64,000 nucleotides of DNA from Nitzschia putrida. Its lineage: Eukaryota > Bacillariophyta > Bacillariophyceae > Bacillariales > Bacillariaceae. Under the pieces are notes generated by a model. That model saw only the letters and a program-made list of their open reading frames with translations. It had not been told where the DNA came from and ran no database searches. Shown in pieces: positions 30,601-39,899 of the stretch (the first letter of the stretch is position 1; every line of letters begins with the position of its first letter). Position numbers and translations under genes: made by a program. The stretch covers positions 1-64,000 of the forward strand of contig BLYE01000036.1 of the NCBI GenBank assembly GCA_016586335.1, read 5' to 3'.

Positions 30601-31623
30601 CTTGAGCAGCGCAAGAGACAAATGTCAGTTCCATTCTCCAGCAGCTATTCTGAGTTTTCGACTCCAGCGGGTACTGAACTTACGCAACATGCTGGTTCGC
30701 AAGGCTTGTCCGGTAGTTTTACACCCAGGAGTTTTCCTGGATCTGGGACCGACAACGACTTTTTGTCTGCACTTCAACGCCCTGGTGTGGTTCCCATGGG
30801 AGACTCCTTGCAAAACACATTGGAAGTGGCAGTGGCTGGACTCCAGCAACAACGTCAGGAAGCCGTCCTGCGGGATGCTTTGCTTCGGTCGGGACAGCTG
30901 CCTACTGATACCAGTGGCTGGAACAATTCGCTGCAAAGTAGTGCGGTGGCTGGAGCTCAACTGCCTCAGCAAGTACCCTCATGGCTGCCAGCTGGGGCCC
31001 AAATTGGGGGAATGAGTGGAACAGGAAGTCTTCTACCAAATCAGCAGTTGATGATGGGAAACCCATCTATCTCCCAAAACAACCAAATACCAAATGCTGC
31101 TTTTTTGCAATCTAACCCGCAACTTTTACAGCAAGCATTGTCCCAACAGCAGCTACTCCAACTCGCACTTGCACAAAATGCAGGAGGGGGGCAAAACGTA
31201 AATATGCAACCCCCATCGTCGATATACGGCATTGTTCAACAACAACAACCGCAGCAACAGCAACATCAGCAGTCTCAACAACAACAGCAACAATCGCAAG
31301 CCAGTCTTTTACGACAACAGTGGCTTCTCCAACAACAACTGCTACAACAGCAGCAGCAACAACAGCAACTTGCTATGGCACTCCAACAACAATACGCAAT
31401 GTCCACAGCAAACATATCGAATCCGTTCGGATCAGGCAACGCATTTCCTGCTTCGGGAGGAGTCGCGCCTTCCATGGCAGCACCCCAAATGTCAGCGTCA
31501 CAACTGACTCTGTCCATGTTGGGTGCCCTCAATAATCCTGCCTTGCCACCAGGGGCGGGTCAGTCTTCATTGAATCCAAGTGCTACGTTCCCTAGAGCGA
31601 ATCAGCCACCGGGTTTTCCATAA
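27607..31623 (+). CDS. YAK1: DYRK-family protein kinase, YAK1 type
   Basis: Three exons: 27607-28107, 28207-30160 and 30227-31623; both introns (99 and 66 nt) start GTACGT. The product is 1283 residues. The N-terminus has a polyglutamine tract (about 17-28). The kinase domain starts near residue 425 with the Gly loop LLGQGTFAQVF, then ALKIVKNK, the catalytic loop HCDLKPENILL (about 579), IKLIDFGSAC, and the DYRK activation loop YIQSRFYRSPEVLLG whose second Tyr-x-Tyr position is conserved. YAK1-like details are HEHDQLGRISDMVSWPPEWM and RTNEEYIG...NRYFKGKTL. Removing intron 2 restores FLYGVLEPDPWRRWTGDQAA, the family's C-lobe end. The last ~300 residues are glutamine-rich. Known role: growth/stress-responsive Ser/Thr kinase that autophosphorylates the loop tyrosine. 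Confidence 0.93.
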
Positions 31624-31767
31624 TCTAGTAGACACCAGCTCCACATGAGTTTTTCTTACTTTTACTGTAGTATTGTAAGCAAACGAGCGAGTCTCTTTTA
31701 CAATAGTTTTGTACTACCTAGTTGATATTCCCAAGTTTCGTCGCAGACCAAAAGTTCAAATATCCCA

Positions 31768-32602
31768 TTACTTGGTAGACAATCGCTTCCATTCTTTTTC
31801 GGGAATATCAATGAGTTCCATATCACAGTTCATTTCATTTCCCAAAGTCTCCAAATCCTCCTTAATTTTCTCTGGATCAAATCCACTAGACATGGGCTGG
31901 AAGGCATGGGCCACACCGTCCATGCGGAACAAGACAGCACCACCATGAGGAGCAATATCCTCACCTGTTTCCATTTTATCAATACTTAAACCATGGTTGG
32001 CCAATAGAGACGTAACTTTGTGGACGATTCCAGGATGATCTGCACCTTCCAATGTGAAACGACCAGTATCTGTCGAGAAAAACCAAAAGGGTAAGGATGC
32101 ATCATGATGTCGATGACGTACAGAGTCCCAACAGTAATCAGCAGAACTTACAACCAATCGTTGGAGCTACTCGGGGTGTATCCGAAGGAGGAACAACATG
32201 AATGGTGGCATGCAAATCCTTCAAGGCTTTCAACTCCTCGACCAATGGATCAATTTGCGTATCTTGGAGTTGAACCAGCATCATAAGAGAGAAATGAGAA
32301 CCCAAGGTGGCGGCAGTGGAGGACCCAACGTTACCTCCGACTTGCGTGACACATCTTGTCATATCACTGACAATTCCGGTACGATCGTTGCCTACTGCAT
32401 TGATGATGACCTCTTGGGTTGCCAAGGTTCGGATCGTCTGAGAGGATATAGGGAATGAGAATGCGGATGATTTGATGTCATACAAGCCAAAAACAACAAA
32501 AGCAAAATTCAAAAAAGCAAATCAGATGGTACATACCTGAACTGGTCTCAAGTGACGAAGAGCGACGGCTGGTAGTCGATGGATTGTGTTGGCGGTCCAC
32601 AT
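31768..32602 (-). CDS. Double-ACT-domain protein, GcvR-like, probably mitochondrial
   Basis: Three minus-strand exons: 32537-32602 (22 codons), 32152-32437 and 31768-32069; introns 99 nt (GTATGT...CTCAG) and 82 nt (GTAAGT...GACAG). The product is 217 residues. The N-terminus MWTANTIHRLPAVALRHLRP is Arg-rich and non-acidic, typical of a mitochondrial presequence. Two ACT domains follow: VIINAVGNDRTGIVSDMTRC... with VGGNVGSSTAATLGSHFSLM, and GRFTLEGADHPGIVHKVTSL... with LANHGLSIDKMETGEDIAPH. This D-R/H-x-G-I-V plus N/H-G arrangement matches the glycine cleavage repressor GcvR group, ACT proteins that bind small amino acids. No DNA-binding or enzyme domain is present. Its neighbour across a short promoter is glycyl-tRNA synthetase. 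Confidence 0.85.
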
Positions 32603-32801
32603 GATGTTGTTGGTTGGATGAGATTCGTTGTTGGTGTTGTGATTTTTTGTGTTTGGGTCTTTTTTGAAGGTTCTCGTTGGATTTGGATGACACGCGCTGA
32701 CGTCACACTCATGTCATACATCAACCCACAGGACTGACAAGATCGGGAAAGACGTCCACACAAAATTTTGTGGACGACAACCAAGGGCTCGGCATCTCTT
32801 C
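32603..32801. promoter_or_regulatory. 199-bp bidirectional promoter with a CRE-type palindrome
   Basis: Only 199 bp separate the start codons of the divergent ACT-domain and GlyRS genes. TGACGTCA, the full CRE/bZIP palindrome, lies near the middle (32698-32705). One such octamer is expected by chance per ~65 kb, so its position is what is suggestive. In diatoms TGACGT-type elements are known to mediate CO2/cAMP-responsive transcription through bZIP factors. Confidence 0.5.
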
Positions 32802-33817
32802 ATGAAACTGTTGTCCAGATCGACTGCCACTACTACTGCTTTGATCACAATAATGATGTTTTCCAAAAGAACTTCGGTAAATGCGTTTCAATCGCTCCTT
32901 CGATCTCCTCGATCATTACGAGCTGTTGCTTTTTCCACTTCCAAAGATTCTTCCCCATCCTGCAGTGTGGATATGGAAGAGATTGTCTCTCTTTGTAAAC
33001 GACGTGGATTCATCTTTCCTTCTTCCGAAGTTTACAACGGATTTGCTGGGTTTTATGATTATGGTCCACTTGGAGTAGAACTCAAGCGCAATCTCAAGGA
33101 GGCCTGGTGGAAGAACTTTGTCACGCGAAGAGAAGATGTGGTTGGCCTTGATTCCAGTATCATCCACAATCCTGCTGTGTGGAAAGCAAGTGGTACGTGG
33201 ACCTATTCCTGATGACAATCCATTTGGAAAATCAGCAACCAAGAATTCTAAATCTTTTGCTATTCTTTTCAGGTCATGTGGACGGCTTTTCCGATCCCAT
33301 GGTGGATTGTAAAGAGACCAAATTCCGATACCGTGCCGACCAATTGTACTATGCTCCTGTCGTTTTGCAGTCTGCCGAGGAAGGAGCTAGCGCCGAGACT
33401 CTAGGTTATGTTTGTGTGCAAGAGGGAAATGATGAAGACATGGTCCAAGAAGCCAAACGACAAGCCAAGATTCTTCTCAAAGCCAAGGGATTGTCGCGAT
33501 CCTCACCCATCCAATCCTTTGATTTCCAGTGTTTGTTGGATGCTACACCCGAAGAATACACTCAAATTCCTTCTCCTGCTTCTGGTAAACCCACCTTGAC
33601 AACTCCTCGCGAATTCAATCTCATGTTCCAAACACGTGTCGGTGCCACCGAAGACAACGATCAAGTTGCTTACCTCCGACCCGAAACCGCCCAAGGCATT
33701 TTTATCAATTTCAAGAATGTGTTGGGTACCTCTCGTCAACGAATTCCTTTTGGGATTGCCCAAATTGGCAAAGCCTTTCGCAATGAAATTACGCCTCGCA
33801 ACTTTATCTTTCGATCC

Positions 33818-33849
<32 letters not shown>

Positions 33850-34680
33850 TATTGAACCAGACGACGATGTGTGGGAGGGTCATCAAAAGAAGTGGATTGA
33901 GGATTCCTACGACTTTTTGGTATCTCGTATTGGATTGCGACCCGAGTTGTTGGGACGGGATGTCCATGAAGGAGATGGATTGGCACATTATGCTCGGGCC
34001 TGTACTGATATTACCTTTGAGTTCCCGTTTGGAGAGCAAGAGTTGATGGGCATTGCGGCGCGTGGCAACTACGACTTGACACAACATGCAGAAGCCTCTG
34101 GCAAGGGTACGTAGTACAAGAAAGTGGACAAGACTCGTTTGGAATACCACCTCCAACCCCATCGACAATATTCTCACCCTGTTGTGTATGAATGAACGAT
34201 TGATTGATATTAGCTCTGGAATACTTTGATGATATCAACAAGGAGCGATACATTCCTCATGTAATTGAACCTTCGTTGGGAGTCGACCGCTTGGTATTGG
34301 CCACTTTGTGTTCTGCCTTTGTCGTGGACGAAGTTGGTGGAGAAGTCCGCAAACGGTTGGCCTTGAAACCATCCATTGCTCCTGTCCAAGCCGGCATCTT
34401 TCCCTTGGTCAAGAACCAACCGGAAATCGTGGAAAAGGCTCGGGAACTCATGGACTCGTTGCAAGGATCGGGATTGGCAGTGCAATGGGATGTAAGTGGA
34501 GCCATTGGACGACGGTATCGACGTGCCGATGAGATTGGTATTCCGTTTTGTGTGACGGTGGACTTTGATACGTTGGAGGATGACAGTGTGACGATTCGAG
34601 ACCGAGACAGTACGGAACAGATCCGTATGCCTCGATCGGAGGTCTTGTCGTACCTGCAAGGAGAAATAGCCAGGAACTAA
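32802..34680 (+). CDS. Glycyl-tRNA synthetase (alpha2 class II), organellar presequence
   Basis: Exons 32802-33192, 33273-34106 and 34214-34680; introns of 80 and 107 nt both start GTACGT. The product is 563 residues. After a presequence, the class II GlyRS signature runs: CKRRGFIFPSSEVYNGFAGF, YDYGPLGVELKRNLKEAWW, REDVVGLDSSIIHNPAVWKA, then SGHVDGFSDPMVDCKETKF. Motif 2 is FRNEITPRNFIFRSREFEQ and motif 3 is EPSLGVDRL. The C-terminal anticodon-binding domain is present (FPLVKNQPEIVEKAREL... QWDVSGAIGRRYRRADEIG). It charges tRNA-Gly. The length fits the homodimeric bacterial/eukaryotic type. The N-terminus has MKLLSRSTATTTALITIMMF then RTSVNAFQSLLRSPRSLRA, so both plastid (AF-type cleavage) and mitochondrial import from a downstream Met are possible. 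Confidence 0.94.
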
Positions 34681-34782
34681 CTACCAATATTGTAGAAAGC
34701 CACTACAACCACCACCAAAACGAACAACAGCTACGGCAAAAGAATGTTGTATATTGTTTGCTTGCACTATAAGATAAAGTGT

Positions 34783-35523
34783 TTATAGACGACGTCCACG
34801 ACGTCCGGACTTGCGTCGGGTGCAGTCAGAAGGAATAGGCGTAACATCCTCAATGCGTCCGATCTTGAGTCCATTACGGGCCAAGGCTCGCAAGGCAGAT
34901 TGAGCTCCTGGTCCAGGCGATCGCGACTTGTTCCCTCCCGTGCCGCGGACCTTGATGTGCAAGGCAGTGAGGCCCAATTCCTTGCACTTCTCGGCAACGT
35001 CTTGGGCGGCAAGCATGGCAGCATAAGGACTGGACTCGTCCCGATCAGCCTTGACCTTCATACCTCCAGTGACACGGACCAAGGTTTCGCGGCCACTCAA
35101 GTCTGTGACGTGAACGAAAGTATCATTGAAGGAAGCGAACAAGTGGGCAACGCCAAAGACTTCCTCGCCCTCTTGGATCTTGACTCCTCCGATCTTTTGT
35201 GTTTCTTCTCTGTAAATAGTAGATGGTGGACAAGGGGATGTGTGTGTGTGAGATATATGATATGGACAAGGAATGACAGTGTCACGAGCAAAGGAATAAA
35301 AGAGTTGTTGTTGCTGGTGGTGGTAAAAAGCCAGAAATTCCCCTGGTTCTACCCAACACAACACGCACACCAACAAGAACTACAACTACAATCCAATCGA
35401 GCCTCCCATTCATTCATCACTTGATGCAATCATGGTTGTTGTTGTTGTTGTTGTCATTGTCAAAAGGAGCCAACTAGCGTCCAACAGGGCAGGGCAGGGC
35501 ATCGAGACAGGCACTCACGTCAT
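34783..35523 (-). CDS. RPS14: 40S ribosomal protein uS11 (S14)
   Basis: Main exon 34783-35209 on the minus strand encodes the whole conserved protein: GGVKIQEGEEVFGVAHLFAS, DTFVHVTDLSGRETLVRVTG, DRDESSPYAAMLAAQDVAEK, LHIKVRGTGGNKSRSPGPGA and the basic end RKSGRRGRRL. No ATG precedes it in frame. I propose a 5-nt coding exon, ATGAC at 35519-35523, followed by GTGAGT and a 309-nt intron ending TTTACAG. The spliced start is MTEETQKIGGVKIQ (143 residues; the family is about 150). uS11 sits at the mRNA exit/platform of the small subunit. The intron contains an AAC/GTT triplet repeat. Identity is secure; the micro-exon is good but unproven. Confidence 0.93.
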
Positions 35524-36134
35524 GGTCTACTACAAGTTGACTGATGCAGGAAAGTATTGGACGGACCTTCCAGCTTTCCTCTCTCGGGCGGCTCTTCGTG
35601 GTGGGAGCGAGCGTGGTGCGTCGTAGACGCGGTGAGCTGACGAACGGAACACAGACAGACGGTTTAGTAAGGGGTAAACCCGAGACATCACGAGGTCCCA
35701 AGACTTGTTGGGACGAGGTCTGTTGGAGTCGAGGGATTCCAAGGGTGGTCTGTGAGCATACCAAGACCGCCAGGCGCGTATCGGCATTCGCAATCTACAG
35801 TCATGAAGATATGGATGTCCAACGGGAACGACTACCCCAATGCTTTATGGTAAACGGTCACTTGGGACGCAGGCAGGTCGCCATATCTCGTTTTCTTCTA
35901 AGGCTGCCTGCTGGTGCTGCTGCAGCACTTCCACTCTTGTTTTTGTCGTCGTCGTTGTTGTCGATTGCTCTTCTACCAGTACGAGTACTGTACCTTTTCC
36001 ATTACACTACTACCAGGGTACGAGTACCAGTTCTCCATAGCATCAACCACACAACCACAACAACAACTACTCCTTCGTTCCTTTCTCTGTCGTAGCCAGC
36101 AAAGCAACAACAACAAAACACATCCTCCTCCACC
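35524..36134. promoter_or_regulatory. Divergent promoter region, uS11 and DHHC genes
   Basis: 611 bp between divergent start codons. The end nearest the DHHC gene is a CAA-rich leader (caaagcaacaacaacaaaac... caccATG). No TATA box recognised. Confidence 0.4.
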
Positions 36135-37441
36135 ATGGCGGCGTCCCTAGCAGGCCACATGGATGCCAATCGATCCTACGTTACAGCTCAAACCAACTTT
36201 ACAAATGACACCAAACCTCCTTTGGCGCAACCACAACCACCTCCTTTGCCTGCCTTTTACCGTGTCATGGGCTGCATTGAATGCTACCAGCCCTCCAGGG
36301 AAGTCCTAGAGTATGATTACACCTATGATGATGTCAATGGAAGTAAGCCACCTCAGGGGTATCCTCGAATTCGAGAGCGAGGAGAGTATTACATTGATTC
36401 CTACAATGGAGAATCTTGGTCTTGTACCTTTGGAACGGCAGAGTCGGTACGTTGCGTTGTTTCTTTCGTCTGTCATGTTTCTGTGTGGTTGACAATTGGT
36501 GTGTGCACATTGTCTCATCCTCTCCATCTTTTTGGGTTACATTGTTACAACATTAGAATGGAATTTGGTTCAACAGCTCGGATCAAGCAGGATCCATCAT
36601 GTCTGCCTTGGTTTGGTTGCTTCTCTTGTACTCTGCTGCAACAGTTACGCTCCTCACGGTTACCGAGGGTATGTCGGTCTATTTGGGCATGATCTACAAC
36701 ATGCTGGTTGCCATGGCTTTGGCTTGCCATGCCAAGACTTCCTTGACGGATCCGGGAAGTGTACCCCTCGCTGCCATTCCTTCTGAGCGTCAGCGTCTAC
36801 TCAAGGATTCCCACTCCATGTGTGGTCAATGTCAAACCTTCAAGCCTCCAAACTCTCACCATTGCCGTATCTGCAATCGTTGCGTCTCTCGTATGGACCA
36901 CCACTGTCCTTGGATGAACAACTGCGTTGGGGCCAACAACCTCAAGCATTTCCTGCTCTTCCTTGTCTACACATGGACGTGCTGTGGATACGCTCTCTCC
37001 TTGTTTGCCTGGAACTACTTCTTTTGTGCTTCCGATGAGTGTACCTACCATCCCGTTCTCGTCCATTTGGTCCGGGTTATGACTGTCTTGGGTGTTTGTG
37101 CTTTCTTGTTTACCTCCAGTATGTTGATGAACGTTTGTTATGGACTCATGACCGGAATTGGAACCATTGATCGTCTCAAGAAGAAGGCCACCAACACCAT
37201 GGCTCAGTCCGACGAAGAGCCCATCCCTCTCAAGGATGTCTTTGGCATCCAAGGATGGCACACTTGGCCTTTCCCTGTCGACCCTATCTTTGAAGACTAC
37301 GATGTTACCATGGGATACTGCATGCCTCAACGTTTGGATCGCGAACGTCAATTCATGGAGTACAAGAGACCCATCCCAGAGTTGACACAAAATCATTCCA
37401 TGGAACTTCCCAAGTGTATCAATGACTGTCTTCCCGTATAG
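36135..37441 (+). CDS. DHHC-type protein S-palmitoyltransferase
   Basis: Exons 36135-36446 and 36557-37441 joined in phase 0; the 110-nt intron starts GTACGT. The product is 398 residues. The cytosolic N-terminus is followed by two hydrophobic helices (MSALVWLLLLYSAATVTLL and YLGMIYNMLVAMALACHA), a DPGS motif, and the cysteine-rich domain: CGQCQTFKPPNSHHCRICNR, CVSRMDHHCPWMNNCVGANN. The catalytic DHHC is intact. Two further helices follow (FLLFLVYTWTCCGYALSLF and VMTVLGVCAFLFTSSMLMNV). A TTxE-like motif is not clear. It transfers palmitate to cysteines of Golgi/ER or plasma-membrane proteins. The C-terminal tail is cytosolic. Confidence 0.93.
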
Positions 37442-37689
37442 TTAGATAGATACTCGTACAGTACGTACAGTACCGAGAGACTCCCACCGCCTTTCATTGC
37501 ATTTTTAATAACTTAACGTGGCTATCAATCACAACATTATCCTACTACAGTACAGTAATAGTACAACTACTAATGAAACACTGACACTACTCGCCTGTCG
37601 GTCACATCTCCCAACTCGTATATACTACTTGTAAACTGTAAACCCTAGAATCACATTAGCCGCTACTACCACCGTTCTCCAAGACGGCT

Positions 37690-38988
37690 CTAATAATCAC
37701 CGTCATCGGCTTGAGTGCTGAAGAAGGTACATACTTGTTCTTCTTCGACCTCCTCTTTCTTTTCTTCCTTTTGGACATCCTCTTCCTTTCCAGGCTCTAT
37801 TACTGTTGCATCCCCCCGATGACGCCGATACCAAGACAACTTTTCCTCCGACACGACATGTTTCACTTCCGCATGATGTTCTTCTACCTTTTGAATGGCT
37901 TCTTCCAAGGCTTCCATACTCGCCGCCTCAATCAACAGCGTTCGTAGATCGGGCCGTGCCAAATCGGCATGCAACAAGCGATGGACATGGACACGAACAC
38001 ACTTCATTTCGTTTCCTTGACCACCGATATGGGGAGGATATTGTTTGGCAATCTCAATATATTCTTTGGCCAATTGGATACGTCCAACCGTTCGGACAGG
38101 GTATTTGTATTGAACATCAAACAGGGGAGGGTATTCCAAAATGGATTCACTGGACATGATGCCGTCGGCTTGGGTGGCTTCCAAGCAACGTTCGACATCG
38201 GGTGGGACTTCGATACTTCCATTGGCTAGAATGGGGATGCGATCTCCAAAGCGTTCGACGGCTTGGCGGATGGCAGCCCAGTTGGCATGGTCGGTGAATT
38301 GTGCCTTGTGATGGCGGGTACGGCCGTGGATGGTTAGCATGTGGACACCGGCATCGACCAATTGTTGATACAAGGCAAAACTTTTTTCCAAATCAATTTG
38401 AGGAGCTCCTTCGGGTTTGGCAGAAGGAATGCCGGGGGCGGGTTCAACCGAGACGGGGAGTAGGCGGACTTTGACAGACAAGGGGACGGTCAAATGTTGG
38501 AGCAAATGTTTGACGGCAGGCAACAAAACATCCGGTTGTTCCAATAGAAAAGCACCATAATTACCCCGTCTGGCAATTCCTTGGGGGCATCCACAATTGA
38601 TATCAATTCCATCGACATGAGGTTCCAACAATCGAGCGGCTTCCAAGAGAGTGTCGGGGTCTGACCCACACAATTGAGCAATCAACGGTCTGTCTTGTTC
38701 CAACCAAGTTCCAATAAACTTCTTTTTGTAGGCCTTAGATGTCACCAACAAACGAGAATGAATCATGGGAGTAAAACACAAATTACTTCCATACCGACGG
38801 GCCAACAAGCGAAAGGGCAAGTCTGATTGATCCACCATGGGTGCCACCACTAGAGCTTTATCAGGACGGAGAGATCGCGGATTGGGATGTTTTTGCAACA
38901 ATTTGGAGATCCATTGTCTGTCGACGGGGAGAGGAGTGGTTGTGGAGGTTTTGCGCTTTTTGGAAGGGACGTCGGTCGCCATGGTCAT
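37690..38988 (-). CDS. DUS1: tRNA-dihydrouridine(16/17) synthase, DUS1 type
   Basis: Single exon; I start at ATG 38988 (MTMATDVPSKKRK, 432 residues), because the sequence upstream in frame is a microsatellite leader. The FMN-barrel signature is present: ALVVAPMVDQSDLPFRLLAR, then RPLIAQLCGSDPDTLLEAAR, GIDINCGCPQGIARRGNYGA, PLSVKVRLL, MLTIHGRTRHHKAQFTDHAN, IPILANGSIEVPPDVERCLE and DGIMSSESIL. The NCGCPQ...RRGNYGAFL stretch is characteristic of DUS1. The C-terminal acidic tail is EEEKKEEVEEEQ-like. It reduces uridine to dihydrouridine in the D-loop of tRNAs using NADPH. Confidence 0.93.
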   Translation of the reverse strand: MTMATDVPSKKRKTSTTTPLPVDRQWISKLLQKHPNPRSLRPDKALVVAPMVDQSDLPFRLLARRYGSNLCFTPMIHSRLLVTSKAYKKKFIGTWLEQDRPLIAQLCGSDPDTLLEAARLLEPHVDGIDINCGCPQGIARRGNYGAFLLEQPDVLLPAVKHLLQHLTVPLSVKVRLLPVSVEPAPGIPSAKPEGAPQIDLEKSFALYQQLVDAGVHMLTIHGRTRHHKAQFTDHANWAAIRQAVERFGDRIPILANGSIEVPPDVERCLEATQADGIMSSESILEYPPLFDVQYKYPVRTVGRIQLAKEYIEIAKQYPPHIGGQGNEMKCVRVHVHRLLHADLARPDLRTLLIEAASMEALEEAIQKVEEHHAEVKHVVSEEKLSWYRRHRGDATVIEPGKEEDVQKEEKKEEVEEEQVCTFFSTQADDGDY

Positions 38989-39899
38989 GGTGGGTGTTGT
39001 GTTGTGTTGTGTTGTGTTGTGTTGAGTACTCGTAGTTGTTGTTTGGGAACAACGAACAACGAAGCCGTCGTCGGGAAAGAACACTGCAAAAGGATTGGTG
39101 ATGGTGTTCTCGCCATGACTGTGTCTGTCCGACGTAGGGAGTGCGAGCACGTGGCACGTTTCAATCGTTCCAGTCAACGAGGACGGTACCGTAGGTGTAT
39201 GTTGCAAGAACACAACAACAACAACACAAACCATTTGCAAAAGGCTGTTACAGTCGAATTGCAAAGGCAACGGCTCATCTTCCAATGTCTTTTGTTTTGC
39301 TGAGTGACGCCATAGCCGGAATGGAAGCAGCCAGGCCACTGTCTACAGCTTTGAAATTAACCATGTTACGTACACACTAGAACAAAAGGCAACCGCCACA
39401 TGCAACCTACCTCAATGGATATCTCACGACATCGAGCTACCTTCATTTCTCTTGTTGTTTGGATGATAGCGGAATTAACGTACAGTACTAGTACTAACTA
39501 CTAGTACGAAATAAGAAAACTTGAGGTATTTTACGCCGCCGCCCCGCGCAATTTTCGCCCGCCCGCCTCCATCCGATCCTTATTCTCCTAGTAGCGAGCC
39601 GCTTCGTGTGGTGTCTATTTTATGATCTACGAATATCATATGTGAGAAGTATTTAGGAAAAACTGTCCGATGGACAGAATCCCACTCAGGAACTTATCTT
39701 TGCGATCGCCAACAAAGGAGCTGCGATCGCAGATTGAGACATGCTGTTTCTTTCTTGGGCCATGGACTGGCACAACACTCGTCGCGAAAACCGTACTGTT
39801 TGTCATCACACACGCTCTACTTGTAGAAGCCCAAGAAAGTAGGCTCCAAGACAAACACAACAACAAGCAAACTCAACAACAACAACTATACTATCAACC
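38989..39899. promoter_or_regulatory. Divergent intergenic region
   Basis: 911 bp between the DUS1 and ZNRD2-repeat start codons. It holds the GTTGT microsatellite next to DUS1, a TACTAG cluster at 39481-39508, a GC-rich cytosine block at 39535-39570, and a CAA-rich leader before 39900. Confidence 0.45.
38994..39024. repeat. (GTTGT)n microsatellite in the DUS1 leader
   Basis: About six units of GTTGT. On the mRNA strand this is a CAACA repeat ending 5 bases upstream of the DUS1 ATG. Confidence 0.8.
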
